Below are positions 44,612 through 54,141 of a stretch of 64,000 nucleotides of DNA, piece by piece. The notes beneath the pieces are model-generated. The model saw only the letters and a list, made by a program, of their open reading frames with translations, ran no database searches and was not told where the DNA came from. How positions within the stretch are numbered: the stretch's first letter is position 1; every line of letters begins with the position of its first letter. Made by a program: the position numbers and the translations under genes. Source of the DNA: a virus; the IMG/VR virus record IMGVR_UViG_3300026484_000308, positions 50,405-114,404 of that record; one strand, given 5' to 3'.

Positions 44612-47600
44612 TTATATCATGCCAAGCTCTAACCATATATCATGAAGCTCATTATTTAATTTGACTATATTTGCAGAAGTTCCAGCTCCTATTGATAAAG
44701 TACAATCAAAAACTAATGGTGTGCTTTGGCGCACTTGTATAGTATGATCTAATATATCTTGTTCCGTTTGATTTAAAGTATTTGGTACGGTAACAATTTT
44801 TGAATATATTATAGTATCATTAAAAGTAGCTGTTGTATTTTCATAAGTAGTTGTGTTTGAATCCATTGATGAATCTTCGGCTTGACAATATATATCATCT
44901 TGAACATTTAAAGCTATACCATCATATATTGATTTAGTATTTATAACTCCATAAATATTTCTTGAAATTGGAAAGAAATTATTACAGTTAACTATAATAG
45001 TAAATAATCCAGATTCTTCGGAATAATGAGTATCATTTACTAAATCATCATCTTTTAAAATAATACCTGGTAATGATATAGTACCTTCTGGGGCTTTATC
45101 AAATAATACTATACTATCAATATAGTTTTTAATTAAAAATAGATTTTGTGTGGGATCTCCATATTCATCTCTTTGCAAAATATTAAAAGATACATTTAAA
45201 GTTTCTTTATTTTTTTCTAAAAATATTTTATAATCTGATGTTTGATAATCGCTTAATATAAATCTCATTTTCGAAGAATCTATAAAATCCAACAATATTA
45301 ATTCGTCAGTATCGTATTTGATTGGTTCATCAGCAAAGCTTTTATAACTTTTTACAAGTACCTTTAATTTACCAGATAAAATAGTTTCTAATGGTATATC
45401 AACAACATAAATTTTTTGACCATCATAAACATTTGATGGTTGATTAACTAGTTCGACGCTTGAACTATCACCAAGAATTGTGCTATCACTAAGTATTATA
45501 TTTTGTATATCTGCACCAATATCATATTCAACTTTTATACTAACTTGGACAAATTGGGACATAGTACAATTGCTAATTTTTCTTTTATTAATATCTACAA
45601 ATTCTACTGAAATATTATGTTCTCTTAATTCATCAGTGGCATCAGTAATCGATAAAGCGCTACCATCTCCTTCATTTTCTTTTTCGTATTGATCCGTAAT
45701 GGCTTGTAAAGCATTATTTAATGCAGTATTAGCACAATTTTCGTATGGGTAATTATTAACACGAGTTTTTAAATTATTTAAAAAGTTTTCGTAAACTTTA
45801 TCAATAAGTTTCATTGTATCACCCATATAAACTATGGACATAATACATTTTAATTTATAAATAATTAAATCTATTAATGCCTTAAGCCATTTAGGAATAA
45901 GCCAATCTAATAATAATTGTAAAAGCCAACCTAAGAAAAGATTAATATAATACATTAAATAATCGATTACCATTTGAATTAATTTACATACTATTGTATC
46001 ACAACCACAATCAATTTTTGGATAATATGTTAGGTAAAAATCATAAGCTACATTTTCTTCAAGAGCCGCGAACATAGTTAATTTATATTCTTCGCATTGG
46101 AGAATTTTAATACTATAATAAACATAATTATATTGTTGACCAGCTATCGTAATTGTTGGTAAACCGTTTATAATTGCTTCTTCTGCATTATTTAACATAG
46201 TATTTTTATAAGCACTGTTTACATAAATCATTCCTTTGTAACTTTTAGTTATATAATTTTTATTTATAGGGTCATTAAATAAATATTCTAACATATAATT
46301 ACCAAAAGGTTTTGAATAAATTTCAGAAAGTAATTTACCATAGTTTTCTTGAGCTTCCTCACTGAGCGAAGGATTTTTCATTTCGAATATTTCGGACTCC
46401 GTATTATATTCTAAATAATAACCATAATCGAATAGATTTTTTATTAAATCCTTTGCTTCGGTAATACTTTTTTTTGCAAATTCCTTATAATTATCTCCAG
46501 TAATTTCATCAAAATAATATAAAGCTAAACGTTTACTAATATATTCTAATGCTAACTGATAAATTGGAGTACCCATTATTTCAAAATACTGGACTAATTT
46601 TTCATATAATCTATTATCGTAAAAATCTATATTTATATCAAATTCCAAATAGGTACTAAAAATATCCAAATACATTTGTTGTTGTTTAAATACGTTATGT
46701 GATGTATAATCATATATAGAGTCATCCAAAGTAATTAAATCTTCGGAAACATAAATATTTAAATTTTTTATTATTACTTCTGCTTTTTGAACAGCCTCTT
46801 CCCAATTTAATTTATCTTGTACTCTAATTTTATCTAATTGTTCGATATATTTATTTTCCTTAGTACTCATATCATTAATATATGCAATAAGTTCTCTATT
46901 GGTAGCCAAAATGTCGGTAGACGATCCTGTACTTTTTGGAATATTTATATCGATAGTACCATACCAATTCCTAGTTAATACATTATTATATTCAGCAATA
47001 GTTTCTTTTATGTACTCGGCTTTATCAGTATAAGCAAATTGCATTGCTGGTAAATTGTTTATAAATTTTTTCGTAAAATCGGATGGTTCTATGTTAATCC
47101 ATTCAGGATCAATATAATTAATAAGATCATCCAATATATCTTCAGCTTTATAATAAGTTCTTGATGATCCACCACTTTTGTTATCTTTTTCCATATACCT
47201 TTTAAATTGTTCCACAAAATTTAAATCGGTGCTAATACTATCAGTAAATGTAATATTGTCATTTTTTAAATAAGTAGTCGAATTACTTAAACTTGGTATA
47301 ATATCTTTATTTTTTATAGCATACGCCGTTTCATTAGAATATTTTAATAAATCATTTCTATTTATATTATTACTTTCTAATGCATTAATTGGAAGTATTC
47401 TTATTTTAGCTTTTGGAAATTTTGGTAATTTAATTTCTAAATGGGCCATATTCATTAGACATCTGCATATACCTGTACCAGGATTTCTAATTTCTCTAAG
47501 ACGGAAAGCTTCTGAGGAAGTATTCATTGGGATACTTCCTATTGGAGCAACATTTGCTAAAGTTTTCCATATTGCTATATCCTGTTCCTTTTTTGTATTA

Positions 47601-48520
47601 ATATCGTTAATATTTTTATTTATTCCATCTTGTTCAGTTAGTTGAGTATTTATGTTAGATGTACTTGATATATTTTTCATAGTTATATTAGCTTTTTTAG
47701 TAAGACTAAGAATTTCATTGTCTATATTAGTATTACTAGTTTTATTTAAAATTGCTATACTTCTATTCGTTTGATTTTTAGTACAATTTTGTAAAGTTCT
47801 ATTTAAATTTTTTACTGGATCAATAATTATATCAAATAAAGAACCAGACATAATTTTATCCATAAGTTGTTCGAATGTTTGAATATATGGTCTAATTGGA
47901 GCCATCCAGTTAAAATCTATTGGTAACCAAGGGTTACCAGGAATAGGGGAGATAAGACAGAATAATGGTTCTATAGCAGTATATAATTTTGTAATATTTT
48001 TAACTACTCCGAGAATAGTTTTCATAAAATCTGAATTGCCTCCACACGATTCTCCTTTTAGATTTGGAGAATCTCCACAGTCCGTATGATCTTTCGAACT
48101 CGCGAGAAATCTAAAAATTGGTACTACAGTTCTATTATATTCATCCGATATATGACAGCATTTCATCTGCTGAAACAGTTGGATTAAAGTATCATTTAAT
48201 TCCGAAATATGATAACTAAATTGATCAGCTTTTATAAATAAATTTAGATTTGGTTTTGGTTTGGATAAAAAATTTGGTAAAGCAAAATCTACACTTATAT
48301 TAAAATTAATATTACAATAAAAACCAAAAGTTTCATTATCATAGGTTGGTGAACCAGTACTAGTACTACCGGCTGTTAAATCAACATTATCTAAATAAGC
48401 ATTTGTAATTGATTCATTCGTTTTGGGGGTTAAATCTATATATGCTATTTCGGCGTATCCCTCTAAAGTGGTTTCAAATGAATCGGTCCTGGTCGTATTA
48501 CTATCTGTTAAATTAGCCAT
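44612..48520 (-). CDS. Large Cys-containing structural protein with hydrophobic core segment (1302 aa)
   Basis: Begins with a beta-rich domain, then cysteine pairs (QMKCCHISDEYNRT, SSKDHTDCGDSPNLKGESCG, GTGICRCLMNMAHLE). A remarkable segment near residues 837-894 has CGCDTIVCKLIQ followed by an aromatic/Leu-rich helix (LFLGWLLQLLLDWLIPKWLK) that could cross or coat a membrane. The last 350 residues are beta-rich. It starts 4 bp after the spike gene's stop, so it is tightly coupled to the spike. Possibilities are a tail-hub protein or a membrane-contacting protein used at DNA entry. Family not recognised. Confidence 0.5.
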   Translation of the reverse strand: MANLTDSNTTRTDSFETTLEGYAEIAYIDLTPKTNESITNAYLDNVDLTAGSTSTGSPTYDNETFGFYCNINFNISVDFALPNFLSKPKPNLNLFIKADQFSYHISELNDTLIQLFQQMKCCHISDEYNRTVVPIFRFLASSKDHTDCGDSPNLKGESCGGNSDFMKTILGVVKNITKLYTAIEPLFCLISPIPGNPWLPIDFNWMAPIRPYIQTFEQLMDKIMSGSLFDIIIDPVKNLNRTLQNCTKNQTNRSIAILNKTSNTNIDNEILSLTKKANITMKNISSTSNINTQLTEQDGINKNINDINTKKEQDIAIWKTLANVAPIGSIPMNTSSEAFRLREIRNPGTGICRCLMNMAHLEIKLPKFPKAKIRILPINALESNNINRNDLLKYSNETAYAIKNKDIIPSLSNSTTYLKNDNITFTDSISTDLNFVEQFKRYMEKDNKSGGSSRTYYKAEDILDDLINYIDPEWINIEPSDFTKKFINNLPAMQFAYTDKAEYIKETIAEYNNVLTRNWYGTIDINIPKSTGSSTDILATNRELIAYINDMSTKENKYIEQLDKIRVQDKLNWEEAVQKAEVIIKNLNIYVSEDLITLDDSIYDYTSHNVFKQQQMYLDIFSTYLEFDINIDFYDNRLYEKLVQYFEIMGTPIYQLALEYISKRLALYYFDEITGDNYKEFAKKSITEAKDLIKNLFDYGYYLEYNTESEIFEMKNPSLSEEAQENYGKLLSEIYSKPFGNYMLEYLFNDPINKNYITKSYKGMIYVNSAYKNTMLNNAEEAIINGLPTITIAGQQYNYVYYSIKILQCEEYKLTMFAALEENVAYDFYLTYYPKIDCGCDTIVCKLIQMVIDYLMYYINLFLGWLLQLLLDWLIPKWLKALIDLIIYKLKCIMSIVYMGDTMKLIDKVYENFLNNLKTRVNNYPYENCANTALNNALQAITDQYEKENEGDGSALSITDATDELREHNISVEFVDINKRKISNCTMSQFVQVSIKVEYDIGADIQNIILSDSTILGDSSSVELVNQPSNVYDGQKIYVVDIPLETILSGKLKVLVKSYKSFADEPIKYDTDELILLDFIDSSKMRFILSDYQTSDYKIFLEKNKETLNVSFNILQRDEYGDPTQNLFLIKNYIDSIVLFDKAPEGTISLPGIILKDDDLVNDTHYSEESGLFTIIVNCNNFFPISRNIYGVINTKSIYDGIALNVQDDIYCQAEDSSMDSNTTTYENTTATFNDTIIYSKIVTVPNTLNQTEQDILDHTIQVRQSTPLVFDCTLSIGAGTSANIVKLNNELHDIWLELGMI

Positions 48521-48523
48521 TCA

Positions 48524-49909
48524 TTATCCTTTTAAAAAATTACTAGAAAGTATTGCTAAATCATTATCGGATTTAGTATTTTGAAATGATAAATTATCAA
48601 TATTTGCATAATCCACAACGGTACTTCCATAATTTATTTTATTTTCTGTATTTACTTCGTTTAAATTATTAAGGAATGTATTCTTATCATTATCTTTTTT
48701 AAAAAATATTCCCATAAGACTTTTATCAACTGGAGTTGCTACAGAAGCAGCGTCAGCTACCGAACCATCTGTTAATACGGTTCCAACGACGGATGACGCT
48801 ATATTATCGAAACTCATAAATGTTCCAAAGGCAGCGAAAGCTAATTGAAGTGAAGTACTAGTAGTAGTTAATGATGTACCAAAACTTGGAGCAACACTGG
48901 TAGCAACACCAAGATTATTTACTATAGCACCATCATTTGCTATAGTACTAATAGCATTTGCTTGAAAGGTACTTGTTTCGGTACTCATGGTATTTTCTCT
49001 AGATTCTAAAGCACTATATGTATGTTTAATGGCTAAATTTATTTGATCATTAATTAACGATTGAGTTCTATAAAATACTTTCGATTCCAAATTTAAAGAT
49101 AATCCAGCTTTAATATAAGTACTTAACCAACCTTCTATATGAATAACACTTGAATTTAAAGCAGCCTTTTGGGTACCAGTTAAATTTAAAATAGTTCCTC
49201 TTATATGAAGTTGTCCAAGACTCTGAATATTTGTACTTTCCCCACGGATATCTAATTTTTTAGTATCTATTGAAAGAAAATCTTCTCCTTTCATACTAAT
49301 ACCTTTGGATGTCATATTAAAAAAAGTAGTTGAATCGGTTCCATTATTTACAGAAAACCCAGCACTATTAAAAATTAAAGTTCTTTCCCCAAAAGATACG
49401 ACAAAACCATCTTCTGATAATTCCATAAAAGATGTTACGTTGTTGCCTATATCATTCGTTTGCATAATAATACTACTTTTATCCATAAAAAAATCAGTTC
49501 TATTTGAGTTATTTATATGGAATCTGCTTTTAGAATTATCGAAATAAACTCTAGAACCATTTGGGGTTTCAGCTAATAAATAATAATCATCGGTTGGTTG
49601 TCCCGGAGGTACGGCTACGGAATCATAATGTATTCTATCTATATAACCAGATTCTATTTTATTAGTACTAAATTTAATTATTACTTTAGTATCTGGTATT
49701 AATGGAAAATATGAACCACTGTATTGTGTTAGGTCAGTTCCTTTTCTTTTCACAGCCATATATTTATTTAATTTATTTTGTACTGGAAGTAATTCATCTT
49801 TTTTTAAAAGAGTTGGTATCCAAACATAATAATTTGTTGGATACGTTTCGTCATAATAATCTGCGATAATACCAATGAATTCTTTATCTGTTAAGGTATT
49901 TGATGCCAT
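48524..49909 (-). CDS. Baseplate central spike protein (gp5/VgrG-like, OB fold plus beta helix)
   Basis: Residues 1-110 form the OB-like entry domain (EFIGIIADYYDETYPTNYYV, then KVIIKFSTNKIESGYIDRIH). The middle has short repeated beta-helix turns (SRFHINNSNRTDFFMDKSSI, KGISMKGEDFLSIDTKKLDI, LGQLHIRGTILNLTGTQ), as in gp5C/VgrG needles. No lysozyme domain is present. It then has an Ala/Thr/Ser-rich helical extension. A trimer of this protein would be tipped by the PAAR protein at 26408. It heads an operon after repeat block E. Confidence 0.75.
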   Translation of the reverse strand: MASNTLTDKEFIGIIADYYDETYPTNYYVWIPTLLKKDELLPVQNKLNKYMAVKRKGTDLTQYSGSYFPLIPDTKVIIKFSTNKIESGYIDRIHYDSVAVPPGQPTDDYYLLAETPNGSRVYFDNSKSRFHINNSNRTDFFMDKSSIIMQTNDIGNNVTSFMELSEDGFVVSFGERTLIFNSAGFSVNNGTDSTTFFNMTSKGISMKGEDFLSIDTKKLDIRGESTNIQSLGQLHIRGTILNLTGTQKAALNSSVIHIEGWLSTYIKAGLSLNLESKVFYRTQSLINDQINLAIKHTYSALESRENTMSTETSTFQANAISTIANDGAIVNNLGVATSVAPSFGTSLTTTSTSLQLAFAAFGTFMSFDNIASSVVGTVLTDGSVADAASVATPVDKSLMGIFFKKDNDKNTFLNNLNEVNTENKINYGSTVVDYANIDNLSFQNTKSDNDLAILSSNFLKG

Positions 49910-49992
49910 AATTTTCCTTTAAAATTTGAATATGTTTAATTATTATTTAGTTTAATATTATTAAAGAAGCGTTTTAAATATCTAATAAACAG

Positions 49993-50136
49993 GATAACTA
50001 TCAATAGTTAACTATCAATGGTGCGTGGTATAGATAGTAAGTATAGTTATCTATATACGTTTGTCTCTTTAGTTGATAGTACTGATAGTTAACTATTGAT
50101 GGTAGGTGTACTAATAGTTAACTATTAATAGTTATT
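49993..50136. repeat. Intergenic palindromic repeat block E (largest)
   Basis: Four palindromic elements (ATCAATAGTTAACTATC, TATAGTTATCTATATA, GATAGTTAACTATTGATGG, TAATAGTTAACTATTAAT) plus the modules GGTGCGTGGTATAGATAG and GTTTGTCTCTTTAGTTGATA. Both modules appear in the reverse orientation in blocks A/D and C respectively. Located between the terminator at 50160 and the spike gene start. Confidence 0.8.
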
Positions 50137-50159
50137 CGATAATTTATAGAAGATTTATC

Positions 50160-50197
50160 GACAGGAAATTACTTCTGGAATTAACCAGAAGTAATTT
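50160..50197 (-). terminator. Intrinsic terminator after sheath/tube operon
   Basis: A 13-bp perfect stem (50166-50178 with 50185-50197), 6-nt loop, followed on the minus strand by TTTCCTGTCGATAAATC. It is 2 bp past the stop of the 61-aa gene. Confidence 0.8.
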
Positions 50198-50199
50198 TA

Positions 50200-50385
50200 T
50201 TAACTTATACCTAATTGAGCTTCTAAAACTGCAATACGGTCAATTAATTTAATAAAGTTTTGTTGAAAAGGTTCGTTCCAATTTGGAGTATCTCTACCAA
50301 CAAGTTTAATACCTTTATAATCAATTAATGTAATTGGAGGAATTGATATAGTATTTCCATCTATATCTGTAAAATTATAAGTCAT
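50200..50385 (-). CDS. Small protein consisting of the NWNEP module (61 aa)
   Basis: ATG at 50385 with AAAAGGAG upstream. It is essentially a stand-alone version of the N-terminal module of the 217-aa protein at 15728: LIDYKGIKLVGRDTPNWNEP, then NFIKLIDRIAVLEAQL. It follows the tail tube gene and ends at a strong terminator. A solo anchor next to the tail tube suggests a small trimeric fitting that receives or caps another component (inference). Confidence 0.6.
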   Translation of the reverse strand: MTYNFTDIDGNTISIPPITLIDYKGIKLVGRDTPNWNEPFQQNFIKLIDRIAVLEAQLGIS

Positions 50386-50451
50386 ATGGACTCCTTTTAA
50401 TTATTTATTGTTTCATTAATTAGTTAAAATAATTATCAAAACGTCTTTTTA

Positions 50452-51213
50452 TTAATTTTCAGTTAAATGATCAAATACGTTATAAGAATGTTTAGATAAA
50501 GTATCATCAATTACTAAAACTTCGTTGAGTTTATCAAGTGCTTCTTTTTTAACTAAATCGTTAGTTTCATCTAATGGGAAACCATCAAACGAATATTGGA
50601 TATTTGGACGAACTAAAGAGTTGTCTGTAATATTAGAATCGTAAATTGATTTGAGATCTGTTTTAGGGAAAACACCATCCATATAATCAACTTTAATGAT
50701 ATCATCAATTACGAATTTATTTGCTGTATTTCCTAGAACTGGTTTAGTTTGAATAATCCAAACTTTACCTTTATAAGAACCTACTTCAAAATTAGATACT
50801 GCATCAGTTGCAGATTTCTTAATTGCCCCACCACTATATGGATCAATAATTGAAGTCCACTGACGATGAATTCTAAATATTGGAGCTCCCCAATATTCTT
50901 TGTATTGTATACTGAAGTTGCGATCAATTTGTTGACCAGTTACGAATGTTGCATCTACTCCACCCATACCCATAATATCTTCAGTTTTTAATTGTCTATC
51001 ACCAGGTGGTGTATAAGACTCAGCTGAAGATAATAAAAGATTTGATAAATTTGTTTTATCACCTTGTTCAAATACATCTGGAAATTCAAAAAGTACGTAA
51101 AAGTAACCTTTGATAAACGGATGAGCGTTTTTCTCTAAATTTGAACCACCTTGATATCTATTTCCATAGACAGCAGCGCTAACGTTACTAAAGCTAATTG
51201 CGTTAAATGCCAT
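50452..51213 (-). CDS. Tail tube protein (T4 gp19-like)
   Basis: 253 aa. It lies directly downstream of the sheath gene, the order used by T4-like phages. The sequence fits the tube fold: PFIKGYFYVLFEFPDVFEQG (early strands), QIDRNFSIQYKEYWGAPIFR (mid strand and helix), EVGSYKGKVWIIQTKPVLGN and DYMDGVFPKTDLKSIYDSNI closing strands. Hexameric rings stack inside the sheath and form the DNA channel. A short intergenic hairpin separates it from the sheath gene and may set a different expression level. Confidence 0.75.
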   Translation of the reverse strand: MAFNAISFSNVSAAVYGNRYQGGSNLEKNAHPFIKGYFYVLFEFPDVFEQGDKTNLSNLLLSSAESYTPPGDRQLKTEDIMGMGGVDATFVTGQQIDRNFSIQYKEYWGAPIFRIHRQWTSIIDPYSGGAIKKSATDAVSNFEVGSYKGKVWIIQTKPVLGNTANKFVIDDIIKVDYMDGVFPKTDLKSIYDSNITDNSLVRPNIQYSFDGFPLDETNDLVKKEALDKLNEVLVIDDTLSKHSYNVFDHLTEN

Positions 51214-51240
51214 AATAATTCCTTAATTTAATTTTTGGTT

Positions 51241-51266
51241 TTCAATAATCCAAGAGGATTATTGAA
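51241..51266 (-). other. Hairpin at sheath stop codon, between sheath and tube genes
   Basis: An 11-bp perfect stem (51241-51251 with 51256-51266) with a 4-nt loop; the sheath stop codon lies in the stem. No T run follows, so it is more likely a stability or processing hairpin than a terminator. Confidence 0.6.
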
Positions 51267-53301
51267 CTTGAATTGGAACACTAATTGTTTCAATTGTTCC
51301 AACTGGGTTAATAGTAATACTAACTACCAAGTGGTTTTCTTCTTCGATGAAATATACTTTAATTTTAATATCTTGGAAAATACCATCTTTAAGGTTGTCT
51401 GCTGAAATTCTATAACGATCCATATATCTAGAAACTATATTCGTAATTTCGGAAATATTTGAACCAAGGGCTTTAACCTGAATAAAATCTTTAAGAAGTT
51501 TTGGGATATCTTTTCTCATTCTATGAATAGGTTTAATAATATTAATTCTTGATAATTTAGAAGCTTTTTTATAAGCGCTAAGTTGATCAATTTCATACGT
51601 TCCGTCAGTTTCTTCAATTATCGTATTAACTTGCATATTTCTAAGAGTTTCGATACCTGCAGAAGTAATAGTATAAGATAATTTTACAGAACTTTCTAGT
51701 AAAGCACCTTTATTAATATTTGCTGGTGGTTCAGTAATACTATATTCAGAATCTATTTTAAGATTAATTAACATTGCCATATAACTATGTGGAATAGTAA
51801 TATAAGATCCAGAACCTTCATCAAAGTGTTCATCATTACATTGACCACTATAAATTAAAGTATTAAATGAATTAACATAATAATCTTGAGAACGTTTAGT
51901 AGCATCTTCTTCAACCGAATTACTGTAACCAAGAGAGGTAATAGGAATAGTAAATCCAATTTCATCGGCTAAATTAACAATACTTGTCATAACATCAAAA
52001 TCATTTGTCCAATCAGGAATATAATCAAAATCATATCTAGGATACATAACTTCTCTAATTAGTGGATCACCATCAAAAAATTGAAGTAATAGTTGTTTAG
52101 CATTTGGAGCTTCTATTGAACCAGGACCTTGCATATTAAGAACATTATCTATAATAACATTTTCTCCATCAGAACCATTTACTAATTTAATAGGGTTATT
52201 AATAAGAGCGTTATATACATCGTAACGCATAAAATTAATTACTTCTGTGGCAAGAGTTTCATTTTCATCGATAAATAATTTATAGAAGGCCTTTTCTCCA
52301 TTAATATTTAATGAAAGAGTTCCTTCGGTATTTCCATAATAAGCTGTAGTATTAATTTGAGAATCATTTACAGTAATACTATATTTTTTAGTAACGACTG
52401 TACCATTAGCATCTGTTTGAATAAGTTGAAGAATTTCTTCTTCTAATCCTTCTAGTTGAGTAGCTTTAATACTTAACCCTTCGTCTTTATTAACATAAAA
52501 TTCGAAGTTAACTCCAGTAGTTTGATCTTTAAGAATTACTTTACGGCCCTGTTCTTCAATTAGATTACTTAAACCCATATATTTATAAAGATCTGGTAAT
52601 TTATATTCATTTGTACTAATTTCAATGAATTCGTTATTCATTGTAAATTTTTTATCTACGAATAATTCTTTACCTGTATTCATATTAAGAATTGGAACAC
52701 CAGTTTCTGGATCTCTATCAATTAGCGAAACTAGGATATCAGAAGCTCTAAGAACTGGACCTTTAGAAGTATTTTCATAAATGCTTGCATTTAAGAAGTT
52801 AAATTTATAATCTAAATCACCTTCATCATTAGCATATAACTTTTCGAAGTTAACTGCTGGAGCAAATACAATACTTAAATCATTATAACCAAGACCACGA
52901 TCTTTAGCTAAAATTTTAATAATGTTATCTAAACCATTAATTTTTAAATTGTTATCAGTAAGAATTTTTTTATCTGTAGTAGTAATTGCTCCAAATTTAT
53001 AATCTTCTGTAAGAATTACATTTGCATAAGTAGCGTCGTTAGCCACCAAACGTTTCCAAAGTACTTTATTAGTACGAGTTAGAGCACCTTTAACATATTT
53101 AATACCTAAACCAAATTTCTTTATATTTTCCAAACCAAGTTTAGCAGTTACCTGCTTTACATCATTAAACATAAATAAATCTTCGGTACCGTATTTACTA
53201 AAACCTGCTATTAGTACTGATCTACCAGATGCCACATTTGTTGCCAAGTAAGAATTATCAATTAAACTAGTTGTAATTCCTGGAATATTATATGTTGCCA
53301 T
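51259..53301 (-). CDS. Tail sheath protein (T4 gp18-like)
   Basis: 680 aa. The start is typical of sheaths: YNIPGITTSLIDNSYLATN, then SVLIAGFSKYGTED and the FMFNDVKQVTAKLG stretch (arm and first core strand). A central variable region follows. The conserved C-terminal assembly domain ends YKKASKLSRINIIKPIHRMR, DFIQVKALGSNISEITNIV, then YRISADNLKDGIFQDIKIKV and VSITINPVGTIETISVPIQV. The protein contracts around the tube to drive DNA injection. Its large size is close to gp18 (about 660 aa). Followed by the tube gene. Confidence 0.88.
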   Translation of the reverse strand: MATYNIPGITTSLIDNSYLATNVASGRSVLIAGFSKYGTEDLFMFNDVKQVTAKLGLENIKKFGLGIKYVKGALTRTNKVLWKRLVANDATYANVILTEDYKFGAITTTDKKILTDNNLKINGLDNIIKILAKDRGLGYNDLSIVFAPAVNFEKLYANDEGDLDYKFNFLNASIYENTSKGPVLRASDILVSLIDRDPETGVPILNMNTGKELFVDKKFTMNNEFIEISTNEYKLPDLYKYMGLSNLIEEQGRKVILKDQTTGVNFEFYVNKDEGLSIKATQLEGLEEEILQLIQTDANGTVVTKKYSITVNDSQINTTAYYGNTEGTLSLNINGEKAFYKLFIDENETLATEVINFMRYDVYNALINNPIKLVNGSDGENVIIDNVLNMQGPGSIEAPNAKQLLLQFFDGDPLIREVMYPRYDFDYIPDWTNDFDVMTSIVNLADEIGFTIPITSLGYSNSVEEDATKRSQDYYVNSFNTLIYSGQCNDEHFDEGSGSYITIPHSYMAMLINLKIDSEYSITEPPANINKGALLESSVKLSYTITSAGIETLRNMQVNTIIEETDGTYEIDQLSAYKKASKLSRINIIKPIHRMRKDIPKLLKDFIQVKALGSNISEITNIVSRYMDRYRISADNLKDGIFQDIKIKVYFIEEENHLVVSITINPVGTIETISVPIQVQ

Positions 53302-53353
53302 ATTGTCTTTCCTTATTTTAAATTTTATTTTTTGTATTTTCTATTTTTTATTT

Positions 53354-54094
53354 TTAAACTAAAATATTCCATTCGATTACAATTCCGTCATGAATATCTA
53401 AATATTTATCCAGAGTTGTAAATCTTGCAAATAAAATATGGTTAGTTTTACTTGGGATACCATTTATATATTCTACCGCATATAATCCAGCTTCATTAAA
53501 TTTAACTGGTTTATCTACTGGTTCATCTTTTTGAATAATAATATTATATGTAATTACAGTTTGTGCAGAAACCGTAACTTGACCACTTGGTCCATTGATT
53601 GTATGATCTTCGCTAGATACTACAATACTTCCATCAGATTGAATACGTTTTAAATACCCATCTCCAACATATTTATAATCATTGGTAGCAGTATCACTAT
53701 CTTCAGTTCTGGCAATTGGAACCGGATTGGCTAAAACTGTATCATTATCAAATGGTCCAACTGTACTTGGAACACCATTATTACTATCAGTTCCACCAGT
53801 TCCAATGCTTACATAATTAATTTTATAATTACTAAGTTCCGGAGCCATTCCAGAAATTAAGGCGGCCACAATTTCACGTCCTCCCATAACAACTAGATTT
53901 TCTTCCTCTGCTAAAAGATTACCATCGAGATCATAAACTTTTGGTCTACCAATAATTCTCTTAGTTTTATTACCAAGATCACCATTTTCAACCATACTAG
54001 TTTCTTCAATAATACTTACTCTATCTTCCGGTTCGAGAGTACTACTATCTAAGATATGTAACTTTTTCATTTCACCTAAATTTTCGTTTTTCAT
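53354..54094 (-). CDS. Unknown tail protein upstream of sheath (246 aa)
   Basis: A helical leader (MKNENLGEMKKLHILDSSTL) is followed by a beta domain with NLVVMGGREIVAALISGMAP, INYVSIGTGGTDSNNGVPST and NPVPIARTEDSDTATNDYKY. The phrase IGTGGTDxxNxxP resembles beta domains of marine phage fibres and baseplate proteins that begin with an RxGTG-type strand. It lies directly upstream of the sheath gene (about 50-bp gap). Likely a tail accessory; not assigned to a family. Confidence 0.5.
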   Translation of the reverse strand: MKNENLGEMKKLHILDSSTLEPEDRVSIIEETSMVENGDLGNKTKRIIGRPKVYDLDGNLLAEEENLVVMGGREIVAALISGMAPELSNYKINYVSIGTGGTDSNNGVPSTVGPFDNDTVLANPVPIARTEDSDTATNDYKYVGDGYLKRIQSDGSIVVSSEDHTINGPSGQVTVSAQTVITYNIIIQKDEPVDKPVKFNEAGLYAVEYINGIPSKTNHILFARFTTLDKYLDIHDGIVIEWNILV

Positions 54095-54141
54095 TAATTT
54101 TTCCTTATATTGTATTAGTTATATAGTTTCTAAGAACCTTT

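Noticed and set aside
49993-50136. Possible CRISPR-like or tandem array in repeat block E
   Set aside because: Elements are palindromic, irregularly spaced and differ in orientation, with no constant repeat-spacer period.
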